From Fusobacterium perfoetens (GTDB taxonomy: Bacteria > Fusobacteriota > Fusobacteriia > Fusobacteriales > Fusobacteriaceae), in the NCBI RefSeq assembly GCF_021531595.1, contig NZ_JADYUD010000005.1, positions 1 through 64,000 on the forward strand: a DNA stretch of 64,000 nt, in the 5' to 3' direction. Positions 1 to 9,489 of the stretch are shown piece after piece. A model generated the notes under the pieces. The model had not been told where the DNA came from. It did not search any database and worked only from the letters and a program-made list of their open reading frames with translations. The position numbers and the translations under genes were made by a program. The stretch's first letter is position 1. Each line of letters opens with the position of its first letter.

Positions 1-45
1 GTATCAGAAATAACTAAATAGTAAAACCCTAATGGGTATAGTAAG

Positions 46-74
46 AAGAGAAGGAGAAATCCTTCTCTTTTTTT
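46..74 (+). terminator. Rho-independent terminator of an upstream gene
   Basis: A 10-bp perfect hairpin (arms 46-55 and 60-69, GAAA tetraloop) is followed by a T run. It ends whatever transcript enters from the left edge of the window; no gene for that transcript is visible here. Confidence 0.85.
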
Positions 75-158
75 GTATAAAAATTTACTTAAGTTTTACA
101 TTATTTTAATATGCAATTTATATTTAAATGATACTCTGCATATAAGAGGTGATTGAAT

Positions 159-1472
159 ATGAAGAAAATTATTTTTTTAAGTATGCTTATAAGCACAATG
201 ATTTATGCAGAGTCTATAAATGTAAAAAAATATATTGTAAATTCAGGAGATTATAAAATAATCTATAATGGAGAAGAAAAAGAATTTATAACAGGGATAA
301 ATCCTGGATATGGTTCAGCTTTAACTTTTAAAGGACAGGATAAAGACGGAAATTTAGAATTTTATGCTGTAACAGACAGAGGTCCAAATGGAGATATTCC
401 TAAATATATAGAAAATTGAAAAGAAATAGCAGGAAAATTTTTCCCTGTTCCTGATTTTACTCCAAGCATAGGAGTGATAAAAGTTAAAGGGGATAAGGCT
501 GAAATTGTAAAAAGTATTCCTTTAAGAAATAGTTTTGGAGAAAAGATTTCAGGAAGAGTTATTCCTGAAGGGCTTGTAGGTGCAATAGGAGAAATTCCAT
601 TAAACTTTGATATGAGCAGACTGAATGATGATATTGATGGAGTGGATACAGAAGGAATTGCAGTTGATAAAGATGAAAATTTCTGGCTGTGTGATGAATA
701 TGGGCCTTTTATAATTAAAGCAGATAAACATGGAAAAATAATAGAAAAATATGGGCCTAAGGAAGGGCTTCCTGAGATATTAAAATATAGAGTGCCAAAC
801 AGAGGATTTGAAGGTCTTACAATAGATGAAAAAGGTTATGTGTATGCAGCTGTACAAAGTCCTTTAAATATAAATGGAGAAACAAAAAATACAGCAGAAT
901 ATACAAGAATAGTAAGATTTAATCCTGAGACAAAAGAAAGTGTTATGTATGCTTATCCAGTTGATAAAGGGTATAAAAATTTTGGGGCAGCTAAGATAGG
1001 AGATATTTGTTCTATAGGAGAAGGTAAATTTTTAGTGATTGAACAGGGAAAACAAAATGGAAAGATGCAGAATCTTATTTATATGATAGATATAAACGGA
1101 GCAGATGAAATAGGAAATAATGGGGATCTTGAATATGGAAAATTAAAAGAATTAAAACCTGTTAAAAAAGAATTGGTTTTAGATTTAAGAGAATATGGCT
1201 GGGATATAGAAAAAGCCGAAGGAATGACTGTTTTACCTGATAAAAAAACAATAGTTGTAGTCAATGATAACGATTTTGGAATAGCAACTAAAATGGAAGA
1301 TCCTGATAATAAAAGTTCAAATATGGAAGATTATATATATGATGGAAATAAAAAAGAATTTACTTATAATGGAAAAGCAGTTCCTAAAGCTAAAGTAATA
1401 ATGACACAAAATAGTAAATCAGAAAGAGAGAGCCAAATTTGGATATTTCAAATGGACAAAGAATTAAAATAG
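159..1472 (+). pseudogene. phytase-like (esterase-like) secreted protein, interrupted by an in-frame TGA
   Basis: Two open segments lie in the same frame and are separated by a single TGA at 417-419. Read through, they give one protein of about 437 residues resembling the phytase-like/esterase-like beta-propeller family (Pfam Phytase-like): a signal peptide of about 18 residues ending near YAES, then a TDRGPNG motif, DTEGIA, and a propeller-like body through to the C-terminus. ATG 159 is preferred to TTG 153 because AGAGG at 145-149 is well spaced for it. The codons around the stop read GAA AAT TGA AAA GAA, so one G-to-T change in a GGA glycine codon would explain the stop. The downstream half has no obvious start with a good ribosome site, so the gene is probably non-functional or a sequencing variant. 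Substrate unknown. Confidence 0.8.
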
Positions 1473-1504
1473 GAAATAAACTATTTTAATAAGAATAAAA
1501 TATA

Positions 1505-1551
1505 AAAAAGCTGTTGCAAATCTAGATTAGAAAATGCAGCAGCTATTTTTT
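1505..1551. terminator. bidirectional terminator between convergent genes
   Basis: Hairpin with arms 1509-1518 and 1535-1544 (one G-U pair) and T or A runs on both sides, between the phytase-like gene (+) and the MATE gene (-). Its 5' part reads CTGTTGCAAATCTA, which recurs exactly in the terminator at 33256-33327. Confidence 0.85.
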
Positions 1552-1561
1552 ATGAAGTAAT

Positions 1562-2911
1562 TTATTTAAAAACAGAATCTTTTTTAGAATGATGTTTATA
1601 AATTATTATTGAGCATATACATGTTATAAATTCTGCAATTATAAATGACCACCATACACCTTTTAATCCAAAAATATTTCCCATAAAAAAAGCTAAAGGT
1701 AAAAGAATAATAAATTGTCTTAAAAGAGTTATAAAAAGAGAAGCTCCTCCCATTCCAAGTGCCTGAAAGAAACATGAAAATATAAAACATATGCTTCCAG
1801 CAACAAAGCTTATACTTATAATTTTAAGAGCAGGCACTCCTATTTCAAGCATTTCATAAGAAGCATTAAAGCAGGAAAGAATCTCTTTTGGAAAAATCCA
1901 AAAAAGAAAAGTTCCCGCTAAATTTATTACAGCACAGATAAGCATTGAGTAATCAAGAGTTTCAAGAAGTCTTTTTTTATTTCCAGCTCCATAATTATAT
2001 CCCATAATAGGCATAGCCCCTTGAGTAATTCCACTTGTAGGCATATATACAAAAGTCTGGAGTTTATAATATATTCCAAAAACAGAAACAGCAAGAGCAG
2101 ATATTCCTGTTAGGATATAATTTATACCTGTAACCATAAAAAATCCTGTTGATATTATAAAAAATGAAGGAACAGCAACACTGTATATTTTTTTTACAAT
2201 ATTTGAATCCCATTTAAAATTTTTAATTGATATTTTAACTTCTTGTTTTTTGTAAAAAATAACATAGAGAGAACATAAAAGAGCAATTATCTGTCCACAG
2301 ACTGTAGCTACAGCAGCTCCTGTCACTCCCATTTCAGGAAATCCAAAATATCCATAAATCATAATAGGATCAAGAATAATATTTGTTCCAGCACCTATTA
2401 TTTGAAGGAACATAGGAGTAAGAGTATTTCCTGTTGCCTGAAGAGTTTTTTCTATTCCTATTTGCATTATTATTCCAAAACTTAAGAATGTAACTATATA
2501 TGTGTATGTACAGCCCATATTAAAAATTTCACTGTTTTTTGTAAAAATATTAAAAAAAGGTTTTATAAAAATGATACCAAGAACAGATAAAATTATATAG
2601 TGCAGAACAGAGAGAAAGATTCCATGTGATGCAGCACTGTCAGCAGCAGAAAAATCTTTTTCCCCTAATTTTCTAGAAACAAATGAATTTACTCCCACTC
2701 CCAAGCCTATTGCAAGGGCTATAATAAGTATCTGAATTGGAAAAGCTAAAGAAACAGCAGTAAGTGCATTATTTCCAAGCCTTGCTACAAAAATGGAATC
2801 TACAATATTATAAAGAGAACTTGTCATCATTGATATTGTAGGGGGAAGTGACATAGATAAAAGCAAGGGCAGAATTTTATGAGAGCCCATTTTATTTTCG
2901 TTACAATTCAT
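1562..2911 (-). CDS. MATE family efflux transporter
   Basis: A 449-residue multi-spanning inner-membrane protein with the two-bundle, 12-helix layout of the MATE family (Na+- or H+-coupled export of drugs or metabolites). Sequence cues are the N-terminal LLLSMSLPPTISMM helix, SIFVARLGNNALTAVSLAFP and GLGVGVNSFVSRKLGEKD in the first half, and the PTSGITQGAMPIMGYNYGAG stretch opening the second half. Length is normal for the family. The ATG start has a TGGAGG site 9 bases upstream. It stands alone and diverges from the GntR regulator at 3209. The substrate cannot be told from sequence. It is a different subgroup from the second MATE gene at 33833-35155. Confidence 0.93.
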   Translation of the reverse strand: MNCNENKMGSHKILPLLLSMSLPPTISMMTSSLYNIVDSIFVARLGNNALTAVSLAFPIQILIIALAIGLGVGVNSFVSRKLGEKDFSAADSAASHGIFLSVLHYIILSVLGIIFIKPFFNIFTKNSEIFNMGCTYTYIVTFLSFGIIMQIGIEKTLQATGNTLTPMFLQIIGAGTNIILDPIMIYGYFGFPEMGVTGAAVATVCGQIIALLCSLYVIFYKKQEVKISIKNFKWDSNIVKKIYSVAVPSFFIISTGFFMVTGINYILTGISALAVSVFGIYYKLQTFVYMPTSGITQGAMPIMGYNYGAGNKKRLLETLDYSMLICAVINLAGTFLFWIFPKEILSCFNASYEMLEIGVPALKIISISFVAGSICFIFSCFFQALGMGGASLFITLLRQFIILLPLAFFMGNIFGLKGVWWSFIIAEFITCICSIIIYKHHSKKDSVFK

Positions 2912-2938
2912 ATCAGACCTCCATAAAAAATTATAAAA

Positions 2939-2990
2939 AAACGCTTTTCATTGTTTTAATATATAAACTGAAAACAATAAAAAACGCTTA
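2939..2990. promoter_or_regulatory. inverted and direct repeats upstream of the MATE gene
   Basis: In the 297-base divergent gap between the MATE gene (-) and the GntR gene (+), ACGCTT occurs twice (2941-2946, 2984-2989), flanking an 8-bp inverted repeat ATTGTTTT/AAAACAAT (2950-2957, 2971-2978). The arrangement sits 30-80 bases in front of the MATE start, so an operator or a weak leader hairpin is possible. Nothing else in the gap is recognisable apart from the GntR-side motif at 3139. Confidence 0.3.
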
Positions 2991-3138
2991 AAAAATCTCA
3001 AAAATTATTATATTTAATTTAAATATATCACATGGGAAAAAAATAATCAATAATCTGATAAAATTTTGTTTTAAAACGGATATATTTATATTTAAAAAGA
3101 TATAGAAGATGTTTTTAAAACAATTATTCTTGAAATAA

Positions 3139-3147
3139 CTTGTCTAA
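3139..3147. promoter_or_regulatory. candidate GntR half-site in front of its own gene
   Basis: CTTGTCTAA is the reverse complement of TTAGACAAG and matches the TAGACAA core found twice in front of the nucleoside operon at 4100 and 4132. It lies about 65 bases before the GntR start, next to an AT-rich TATAAT-like stretch, which suggests autoregulation. Inferred from motif repetition only. Confidence 0.35.
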
Positions 3148-3208
3148 TATTATATAATATATAAAAGTTATTTTTTTAAATTAAACATTAGGGATGGTGT
3201 GTTAAACT

Positions 3209-3952
3209 ATGAATAAAATTGAACAACTTACAAACGGAACAAAAAAAATTCCGAGATGTGTAGCTGTATATAATAAGTTGTTCCAGATGATAAAAGATGG
3301 GGAATTTGTACAGGACAGCAGACTTCCAACAGAACCAGAACTTGCAAAGACTATGGGAGTAAGCCGTACAACATTAAGACAGGCTTTAGCCTTTCTTCAG
3401 GAAGATGGAATAATTAAAAATATGCAAGGAAAAGGAAATTTTGTAATGAAATCAGGAGTGAAGATAGAAAAAGGTCTAGAAACTCTTGAACATCCTGTTT
3501 ATTCATCTGTAACTGAAGAGATAGATGAGGTAGAACTTGAATTTAGAATAGAGCCTTCATCAGATTATACAGCAAAAGTTTTAGAAAGAAAAACTCCTGT
3601 TGTTATTTTTGCAGATAGATGGTATAAGTCAAAAGGAAAAACAGTAGCCTATACTCTTTCAACAATTCCAGTTGAAACTATTTCTGAAGCAGGAATAGAA
3701 CTTTCAGATAAGAATCAACTTCTTGAATATTTAGATAAAACTATTTATGAAAAAGCAAAACATTCTTCAATAAAACTTACATTTTCTGAAGCTGGAAATG
3801 TTTCAGCAATGAAGTATACTGTTTCTAAAAGTGAAAGATTCTACCTTTTAGCAGAATCTATTCATATAAAAAATAAGTATCCTGTTCTATACAACAAGCA
3901 TTACATACCTGTGGAAAATGGCAGCATAATAATTGACAGAAGATTAAAATAA
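3209..3952 (+). CDS. GntR/HutC-family transcriptional regulator of the nucleoside operon
   Basis: A 247-residue protein with an N-terminal GntR winged helix (about residues 15-85; RLPTEPELAKTMGVSRTTLRQAL is the recognition part, with the expected wing GKGNFV) followed by a UTRA-type effector-binding domain (about 105-245). The architecture is that of HutC-subfamily regulators, which bind a small ligand and release DNA. It is encoded immediately upstream of, and in the same direction as, the nucleoside salvage genes, separated from them by its own terminator. TAGACAA-containing motifs occur before both this gene and udp. The natural inference is a repressor responsive to a nucleoside or sugar phosphate; the ligand is not determinable here. 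Confidence 0.9.
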   Translation: MNKIEQLTNGTKKIPRCVAVYNKLFQMIKDGEFVQDSRLPTEPELAKTMGVSRTTLRQALAFLQEDGIIKNMQGKGNFVMKSGVKIEKGLETLEHPVYSSVTEEIDEVELEFRIEPSSDYTAKVLERKTPVVIFADRWYKSKGKTVAYTLSTIPVETISEAGIELSDKNQLLEYLDKTIYEKAKHSSIKLTFSEAGNVSAMKYTVSKSERFYLLAESIHIKNKYPVLYNKHYIPVENGSIIIDRRLK

Positions 3953-3964
3953 GAAAATTAGTAT

Positions 3965-3997
3965 ACCAGAGCACATAAAAGTGTTCTGGTTTTTTTA
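3965..3997 (+). terminator. terminator of the GntR gene
   Basis: Arms 3965-3974 and 3981-3990 (ACCAGAGCAC with GTGTTCTGGT, one G-U pair) followed by a T run. It separates the regulator transcript from the nucleoside operon. Confidence 0.85.
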
Positions 3998-4062
3998 TTT
4001 TTTTAGGTTAAACAAACAATAAAATTGGTTTATAAAAATGTTCAAAAAAAACAAAAAAGCGA

Positions 4063-4092
4063 TTGACATTAAAACAATTTGCATGATATCAT
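4063..4092 (+). promoter_or_regulatory. sigma-70-type promoter of the nucleoside operon
   Basis: TTGACA at 4063-4068, an 18-base spacer, then TATCAT at 4087-4092. It lies about 80 bases before udp, and the candidate operators at 4100 and 4132 fall just at and behind the predicted start point, a position suited to repression. Confidence 0.6.
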
Positions 4093-4099
4093 ACAATAG

Positions 4100-4147
4100 T
4101 AGACAACTTGATAAACAACAAGAATGTAATTTAGACAACGGTATAAA
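4100..4147. promoter_or_regulatory. tandem candidate operators for the GntR regulator
   Basis: Two near-identical 16-mers, TAGACAACTTGATAAA (4100-4115) and TAGACAACGGTATAAA (4132-4147), are spaced 32 bases apart, about three helical turns. The TAGAC core fits the GT-N-TA-N-AC type half-site known for GntR/HutC proteins, and the related CTTGTCTAA lies before the regulator gene. Confidence 0.5.
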
Positions 4148-4172
4148 ATTAAAAAATTGGAGGTAGCAGATT

Positions 4173-4952
4173 ATGAAATATGCAGAAGAAGGATTACAAT
4201 ATCACATTGGCTTAAGACAAGGAGATGTAGGAAAATATGTTATTTTACCTGGAGATCCAAAGCGTTGCGAAAAAATAGCAAAACATTTTGATGATGCAAA
4301 ACTTGTGGCAGACAGCAGAGAATATGTTACTTATACCGGTTATATTGACGGAGTGAAAGTAAGTGTTACTTCTACAGGAATAGGAGGACCTTCAGCTTCT
4401 ATTGCTCTTGAAGAACTTGTAAGATGTGGAGCAGATACATTCCTAAGAGTTGGAACTTGTGGAGGAATGCAGACAGAAATAATGGGAGGAGACATTGTTA
4501 TTGCAACTGGTGCAATTCGTATGGAAGGAACAAGTAAAGAATATGCTCCAATAGAATATCCTGCAGTTGCAGATCTTGATATAACAAATGCTCTTGTAAA
4601 AGCAGCAAAAACTTTAAAAGAAACTTACCATGTGGGAGTTGTTCAATGTAAAGATGCTTTCTATGGACAACATGAACCTTCAACAAAGCCTGTAAGTTAT
4701 GAGCTAGAAAATAAATGGGAAGCATGGAAAAGAATGGGATGTAAAGCATCTGAAATGGAATCAGCAGCTTTATTTATAGTAGGAAGTTATTTAAATGTCC
4801 GTGTAGGTTCATCTTTCCTTGTAGTAGCAAATCAAGAAAGAGAAAAACTTGGACTTGAAAATCCTGTTGTTCATGATACTGAAGCAGCAATAAAAGTAAC
4901 TGTGGAAGCTATCCGTAACTTAATTAAGTCTGATAAAGAATCAGCAAAATAA
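4173..4952 (+). CDS. udp: uridine phosphorylase
   Basis: A 259-residue cytoplasmic enzyme of the nucleoside phosphorylase-I (NP-I) family: uridine (or deoxyuridine) plus phosphate gives uracil plus (deoxy)ribose-1-phosphate. Visible motifs are the phosphate loop [14 protein letters not shown] near the N-terminus, the family segment [10 protein letters not shown], and the ribose-binding EMESAALF near residue 195. Length matches the family (about 250). ATG 4173 follows TTGGAGG with good spacing. First gene of the operon, followed 31 bases later by the transporter. The udp assignment rather than another NP-I enzyme rests on overall resemblance and on co-occurrence with deoD. Confidence 0.92.
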   Translation: MKYAEEGLQYHIGLRQGDVGKYVILPGDPKRCEKIAKHFDDAKLVADSREYVTYTGYIDGVKVSVTSTGIGGPSASIALEELVRCGADTFLRVGTCGGMQTEIMGGDIVIATGAIRMEGTSKEYAPIEYPAVADLDITNALVKAAKTLKETYHVGVVQCKDAFYGQHEPSTKPVSYELENKWEAWKRMGCKASEMESAALFIVGSYLNVRVGSSFLVVANQEREKLGLENPVVHDTEAAIKVTVEAIRNLIKSDKESAK

Positions 4953-4983
4953 TTTTAATAAAATATAGGAGAGATAAAAAAAG

Positions 4984-6207
4984 ATGAGAGCTGTTATAAA
5001 TATTTTAGGAATAGTGATAATACTGGGAGCGATGCTTGTAATATCTAAAGACAGAAAAGCTGTAAAAAAAGAAATAATTTTAAAAGCCATGGCAGTACAG
5101 TTTATAATTGCATTTTTACTTGTAAAATTCCCTCTTGGAAAACTTGTTGTATCAAAAGTTTCTGATGTAGTAACAAGAGTTCTTGACTATGGAAAAGATG
5201 GAATATCATTTGTATTTGGAAGCCTTGGATTTGCAGGAGCTCCTACAGGATTTATTTTTGCAACTCAAGTTCTTGGAAATATAGTTTTCCTTTCTTCTTT
5301 GGTAGGTGCTTTATACTATCTTGGAATTTTAGGATTTATAGTAAAAGTAATTGGAAAAGGTGTTGGAAAAATTCTTGGAACATCACAGGTTGAAAGTTTC
5401 GTTGCAGTTGCAAATATGTTCCTTGGACAGACTGAAAGCCCTATTCTTATAAGCAAATATCTTGGAATAATGACAGAAAGTGAAATTATGGTTGTTTTAG
5501 TTTCTGGAATGGGAAGTATGTCAGCAACAATAATAGGAGGATATGTTGCTCTTGGAATACCTATGGAATATCTTCTTATTGCAAGTACTCTTGTTCCTAT
5601 GGGAAGTATAGCTGTTTCTAAAATAATTTATCCTGAAATAGAAATTTCAAAAAATGTTGAAGATGTAAGCATGGATAATAAAGGTGACAATGAAAATCTT
5701 ATAGGTGCTGTAACAGAGGGTGCTATGAATGGAATGAACTCTGCAATGGCAATAGGTGCTTCTCTTATAGCTATAATTGGTCTTGTTGCTCTTGTAAATG
5801 GAATACTTGGAGCAATAGGTGGAGCAGTTGGAATTGGAAGTTTAAGCCTTGAAAAAATATTTGCTTATGTATTTTCACCTCTTGGATTTATAATGGGACT
5901 TTCAGGAGATGATATTCTTCTTGCAGGTCAGCTTTTAGGAAGTAAACTTGTTCTTAATGAATTCGTTGCATTCCAACAATTAGGACAGGTTATTCAAGGA
6001 CTTGGAGAAAGAACAGCTCTTATTCTTTCAATATCTCTTGCAGGATTTGCAAATATTTCAAGTATGGGAATATGTATTGCAGGTATTGCAGCACTTTGTC
6101 CTGAAAAAAGAGGAGTACTTTCAAGACTTGTATTTAAAGCAATGATTGGAGGATTTGTTGTAAGTGTTTTAAGTGCTATGATAGTAGGACTTATTACAAT
6201 GTTCTAA
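4984..6207 (+). CDS. nupC: NupC-family (CNT) nucleoside transporter
   Basis: A 407-residue inner-membrane protein of the concentrative nucleoside transporter family, importing nucleosides with H+ or Na+. Family cues are the N-terminal hydrophobic domain with ISKDRKAVK, the FVFGSLGFAGAPTGFIFA segment (nucleobase region), the FVAVANMFLGQTESPIL helix and the GFANISSMGICIAG segment near the C-terminus. Length is typical (about 400). It sits between udp and cdd, so it probably supplies pyrimidine and purine nucleosides to the intracellular phosphorylases. Whether it prefers pyrimidines cannot be told. Confidence 0.93.
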   Translation: MRAVINILGIVIILGAMLVISKDRKAVKKEIILKAMAVQFIIAFLLVKFPLGKLVVSKVSDVVTRVLDYGKDGISFVFGSLGFAGAPTGFIFATQVLGNIVFLSSLVGALYYLGILGFIVKVIGKGVGKILGTSQVESFVAVANMFLGQTESPILISKYLGIMTESEIMVVLVSGMGSMSATIIGGYVALGIPMEYLLIASTLVPMGSIAVSKIIYPEIEISKNVEDVSMDNKGDNENLIGAVTEGAMNGMNSAMAIGASLIAIIGLVALVNGILGAIGGAVGIGSLSLEKIFAYVFSPLGFIMGLSGDDILLAGQLLGSKLVLNEFVAFQQLGQVIQGLGERTALILSISLAGFANISSMGICIAGIAALCPEKRGVLSRLVFKAMIGGFVVSVLSAMIVGLITMF

Positions 6208-6228
6208 TTATATTAAGGAGAAAAAGAA

Positions 6229-6627
6229 ATGGAAAAATATACAGAACTTCTAAAAAATGCTTATGAAGCTATGGATAATGCTTATGCACCTTATTCAAAT
6301 TTCCATGTAGGTGCATGTGTAAAAACAAAAGATGGAAAATATCATAAAGGAGCAAATATTGAAAATGCTTCTTATGGACTTACAAACTGTGCAGAAAGAA
6401 GTGCATTATTTCATGTATATTCACTTGGATATCGTCAGGACGATATTGAATGTATGGCTATAGTAGGTCAAGGAAATACACTTATAACTCCTTGTGGAGC
6501 ATGCAGACAAGTACTTGTTGAACTTTTAAAGAGAGATACTCCTATAGTTCTTGGAACAGGAGAGAAAGTTCTTGTTACAAATATAGAAGAATTAATGCCT
6601 ATGGCATTTACAAGTGATGATTTATAG
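6229..6627 (+). CDS. cdd: cytidine deaminase
   Basis: A 132-residue enzyme of the short tetrameric cytidine deaminase class, converting cytidine and deoxycytidine to (deoxy)uridine for Udp. The zinc site is complete: Cys and the catalytic Glu in NCAERSALF, and the PCGACRQ pair of cysteines. The substrate-binding NIENASYG motif is present. Length matches the Gram-positive-type Cdd. The ribosome site AAGGAG is 8 bases upstream. Its stop lies 22 bases before the deoD start. Confidence 0.96.
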   Translation: MEKYTELLKNAYEAMDNAYAPYSNFHVGACVKTKDGKYHKGANIENASYGLTNCAERSALFHVYSLGYRQDDIECMAIVGQGNTLITPCGACRQVLVELLKRDTPIVLGTGEKVLVTNIEELMPMAFTSDDL

Positions 6628-6649
6628 AAAAAAATTAGGAGGAAAAAAT

Positions 6650-7360
6650 ATGCCTACACCACATAACCAAGCAAAAGTTGGAGAAATAGCAAAAAATGTA
6701 TTAATGCCAGGAGATCCTTTAAGAGCAAAATTTATAGCTGAGACATTTCTTACAAATGTAAGACTTGTAAATACAGTAAGAAATATGTTTGCTTTTACAG
6801 GTGAATATAAAGGAAAAGAAATTACAGTAATGGCTTCAGGAATGGGAATGCCTTCAATAGGAATTTATTCTTATGAACTTTATTCTCAATATGGAGTTGA
6901 AAATATAGTTCGTGTAGGATCAGCAGGAGCTTATACAGATAAACTTGATCTTTTTGATGTTGTTCTTGCAGAAAGTGCATGGAGTGAATCATCTTTTGCA
7001 AAAACACAAAATGGATATGATAAAGATGTAACTTATCCAGATGCAGAGCTTAATGAAAAAATAATGAAAACAGCAGAAAGACTTGAAATTCCTGTTCATC
7101 TTGACAGAATTCACTCAAGTGATGTTTTCTATACAGAAAGCAATGTTGACGGATATAAAGAAATAAGTGCTAAACATGGATGTACTTGTGTAGAGATGGA
7201 AAGTTTTGCGCTTTTCCATAATGCAAAAGTTCTTGGAAAAAAAGCAGCTTGTCTTTTAACAATATCAGACAGCTTTACATCTGAAAAGAAAGCAACAGCA
7301 GAAGAGAGACAGACAGCTTTCGTTAATATGATGAAAATTGCCCTTGAAACTTTCTGTTAA
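6650..7360 (+). CDS. deoD: purine-nucleoside phosphorylase, DeoD type
   Basis: A 236-residue hexameric-type purine nucleoside phosphorylase (NP-I family), splitting purine (deoxy)nucleosides into base and (deoxy)ribose-1-phosphate. It shows MPTPHN at the start, the phosphate-binding NVLMPGDPLRAKFIA, RVGSAGAY, and EMESFALF, with ISDS near the end where the catalytic Asp is expected. The start is ATG 6650 behind AGGAGG at 6637-6642; longer in-frame extensions overlapping cdd lack a ribosome site. With deoB it feeds the pentose phosphate into glycolysis. Confidence 0.95.
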   Translation: MPTPHNQAKVGEIAKNVLMPGDPLRAKFIAETFLTNVRLVNTVRNMFAFTGEYKGKEITVMASGMGMPSIGIYSYELYSQYGVENIVRVGSAGAYTDKLDLFDVVLAESAWSESSFAKTQNGYDKDVTYPDAELNEKIMKTAERLEIPVHLDRIHSSDVFYTESNVDGYKEISAKHGCTCVEMESFALFHNAKVLGKKAACLLTISDSFTSEKKATAEERQTAFVNMMKIALETFC

Positions 7361-7382
7361 GAAAAAGAAGGAGGCATCTTAA

Positions 7383-8573
7383 ATGAAAAAATATAAAAGA
7401 ATATTCACAATTGTTGTGGATTCACTTGGAATAGGAGCAATGGACGATTCAGAAAAATTTGGAGATAAAGGTGTTGATACCCTTGGTCATATTGCAGAAA
7501 GTGTAAAAACTTTTAATATTCCTAATCTTCAAAAACTTGGAATGGCTAATCTTCACCCTATGAAAAATGTAAGTCCTGTGGAAAATCCTCTTGGATATTT
7601 CATGGAAATGAATGAAACAAGTGTAGGAAAAGATACAATGACAGGACACTGGGAAATGATGGGGCTTAATATAGATAAACCTTTTAAAACATTTACAGAC
7701 ACAGGTTTTCCTAAAGAACTTATTGATGAACTTGAAAAAAGAACAGGTCATAAAGTAATAGGAAATAAAAGTGCAAGTGGAACAGAGATTCTTGATGAAC
7801 TTGCAGAAGAAGAGATTGCAACAGGAAATATGATAGTATATACTTCAGCAGACTCAGTTCTTCAAATCTGTGGAAATGAAGAAACTTTTGGACTTGATGA
7901 ACTTTACAGATGCTGTGAAATTGCAAGAGAACTTACACTTAAAGATGAATGGAAAGTTGGAAGAATTATTGCAAGACCATATGTTGGAAAGAAAAAAGGG
8001 GAGTTTAAAAGAACTTCAAACAGACATGACTATGCTTTAAAACCATATGGAAGAACAGCTTTAAATGCCCTTAAAGACAGTAATTTTGATGTTATTTCAG
8101 TTGGAAAAATAAATGATATTTTTGACACAGAAGGAATAACAGAAGCATATAAATCAAAGAGTTCAGTTCATGGAATGGAACAGACAATAGAAATAGCAGA
8201 AAAAGATTTTACAGGTTTATGTTATGTAAATCTAGTTGACTTTGATGCTCTTTGGGGACATAGAAGAGATCCTATAGGATATGCTCAAGAACTTGAAAAA
8301 TTTGATGTAAAACTTGGGGAACTTTTAGGAAAACTTCATGAGGATGATCTTTTAATAATAACAGCTGACCATGGAAATGATCCTACATACACTGGAACAG
8401 ATCACACAAGAGAAAGAGTTCCTTTTATCGCTTACTCTCCTTCAATGAAAGGACATGGACAACTTGACAGAGCTTCAACATTTGCTGTTATAGGAGCAAC
8501 TATTGCAGACAATTTTGATGTTAAGATGCCTGAAAATACAATAGGAACTTCAATTCTTGGTAAACTAGTTTAG
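7383..8573 (+). CDS. deoB: phosphopentomutase
   Basis: A 396-residue Mn-dependent enzyme of the alkaline phosphatase superfamily that interconverts (deoxy)ribose-1-phosphate and (deoxy)ribose-5-phosphate. Seen: [12 protein letters not shown] (metal-binding Asp), the phosphoacceptor Thr in [13 protein letters not shown], the [10 protein letters not shown] segment, and the metal ligands in [19 protein letters not shown]. Length equals the family norm (about 390-410). AAGGAGG precedes the ATG. It links DeoD/Udp products to DeoC. Confidence 0.97.
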   Translation: MKKYKRIFTIVVDSLGIGAMDDSEKFGDKGVDTLGHIAESVKTFNIPNLQKLGMANLHPMKNVSPVENPLGYFMEMNETSVGKDTMTGHWEMMGLNIDKPFKTFTDTGFPKELIDELEKRTGHKVIGNKSASGTEILDELAEEEIATGNMIVYTSADSVLQICGNEETFGLDELYRCCEIARELTLKDEWKVGRIIARPYVGKKKGEFKRTSNRHDYALKPYGRTALNALKDSNFDVISVGKINDIFDTEGITEAYKSKSSVHGMEQTIEIAEKDFTGLCYVNLVDFDALWGHRRDPIGYAQELEKFDVKLGELLGKLHEDDLLIITADHGNDPTYTGTDHTRERVPFIAYSPSMKGHGQLDRASTFAVIGATIADNFDVKMPENTIGTSILGKLV

Positions 8574-8604
8574 ATTAAAATTTTTTGAAATAAAAGGAGA
8601 TAAA

Positions 8605-9279
8605 ATGGACAGAGAAAAAATATTTGCAGCTGTTGATCATACTCTTTTAGGTCAAACAGCAACATGGGCAGAAATAAAAGAAATATTAGATGATGGAATA
8701 AAATATAAAGCAGCTTCAGCATGTATTCCAGCTTCTTATGTAAAGCAAGCTAAAGAATATGTTGGAGATAAACTTCCTATCTGTACAGTAATAGGGTTTC
8801 CTAATGGATACAGCACAACTGCTGTAAAAGTTTTTGAAACAAAAGATGCAATAGAAAATGGTGCAGATGAAATTGATATGGTTATCAATATTGGACTTTT
8901 AAAAGATAAAAAATATGATCTTGTAAAAGAAGAAATAGAAAAAATTCATGAAGCATGTGACGGAAGAATTTTAAAAGTTATAATTGAAACTTGTCTTTTA
9001 ACAGAAGAAGAAAAAATTAAAATGTGTGAAATAGTAACTGAATCAGGAGCAGAATATATTAAAACTTCTACAGGATTTTCTACAGGAGGAGCAACTTTTG
9101 ATGATGTGGCTCTTATGAGAAAATATGTAGGAGAAAATGTAAAAGTTAAAGCTGCAGGAGGAATTTCATCATTTGAAGATGCTGAAAAGTTTATGGAACT
9201 TGGGGCAGAAAGACTTGGAACTAGCAGACTTGTAAAAATAGCAAAAGCTGGAAAACCTGTAAACGACAATTCATATTAA
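8605..9279 (+). CDS. deoC: deoxyribose-phosphate aldolase
   Basis: A 224-residue class I aldolase (TIM barrel) that cleaves 2-deoxyribose-5-phosphate to acetaldehyde and glyceraldehyde-3-phosphate. Visible are DHTLL at the N-terminus, EIDMVINIG, the segment KVIIETCLL, the Schiff-base Lys in [15 protein letters not shown], and KAAGGI. Length is typical of bacterial DeoC (about 220). Last gene of the operon, followed 20 bases later by a terminator. Confidence 0.97.
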   Translation: MDREKIFAAVDHTLLGQTATWAEIKEILDDGIKYKAASACIPASYVKQAKEYVGDKLPICTVIGFPNGYSTTAVKVFETKDAIENGADEIDMVINIGLLKDKKYDLVKEEIEKIHEACDGRILKVIIETCLLTEEEKIKMCEIVTESGAEYIKTSTGFSTGGATFDDVALMRKYVGENVKVKAAGGISSFEDAEKFMELGAERLGTSRLVKIAKAGKPVNDNSY

Positions 9280-9299
9280 AATAAAATTATTTAAATATA

Positions 9300-9340
9300 A
9301 AAGAGTACAGTTCTTTAAAAAAAAGCTGTGCTCTTTTTTT
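9300..9340 (+). terminator. terminator of the nucleoside operon
   Basis: Arms 9301-9310 and 9326-9335 (AAGAGTACAG with CTGTGCTCTT, one G-U pair), A-rich loop, then a T run. Confidence 0.9.
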
Positions 9341-9489
9341 CATTTTGAATATATTTTTATTTTACAATATTGTTTTTTTACATTATAATGTATTAATAGA
9401 TAAAAAACAGTAAAAAAGAACATATTTATTATTGTTTTGAAACAAAAAAGTAGTTGATTAATTTATTAACTGCTTTGGGGGAGGGAAAA

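Noticed and set aside
417-460. Selenocysteine at the in-frame TGA of the phytase-like gene
   Set aside because: A small hairpin-like stretch follows the TGA, but the position is not a redox site, the family has no known selenoproteins, and GGA-to-TGA mutation explains it more simply.
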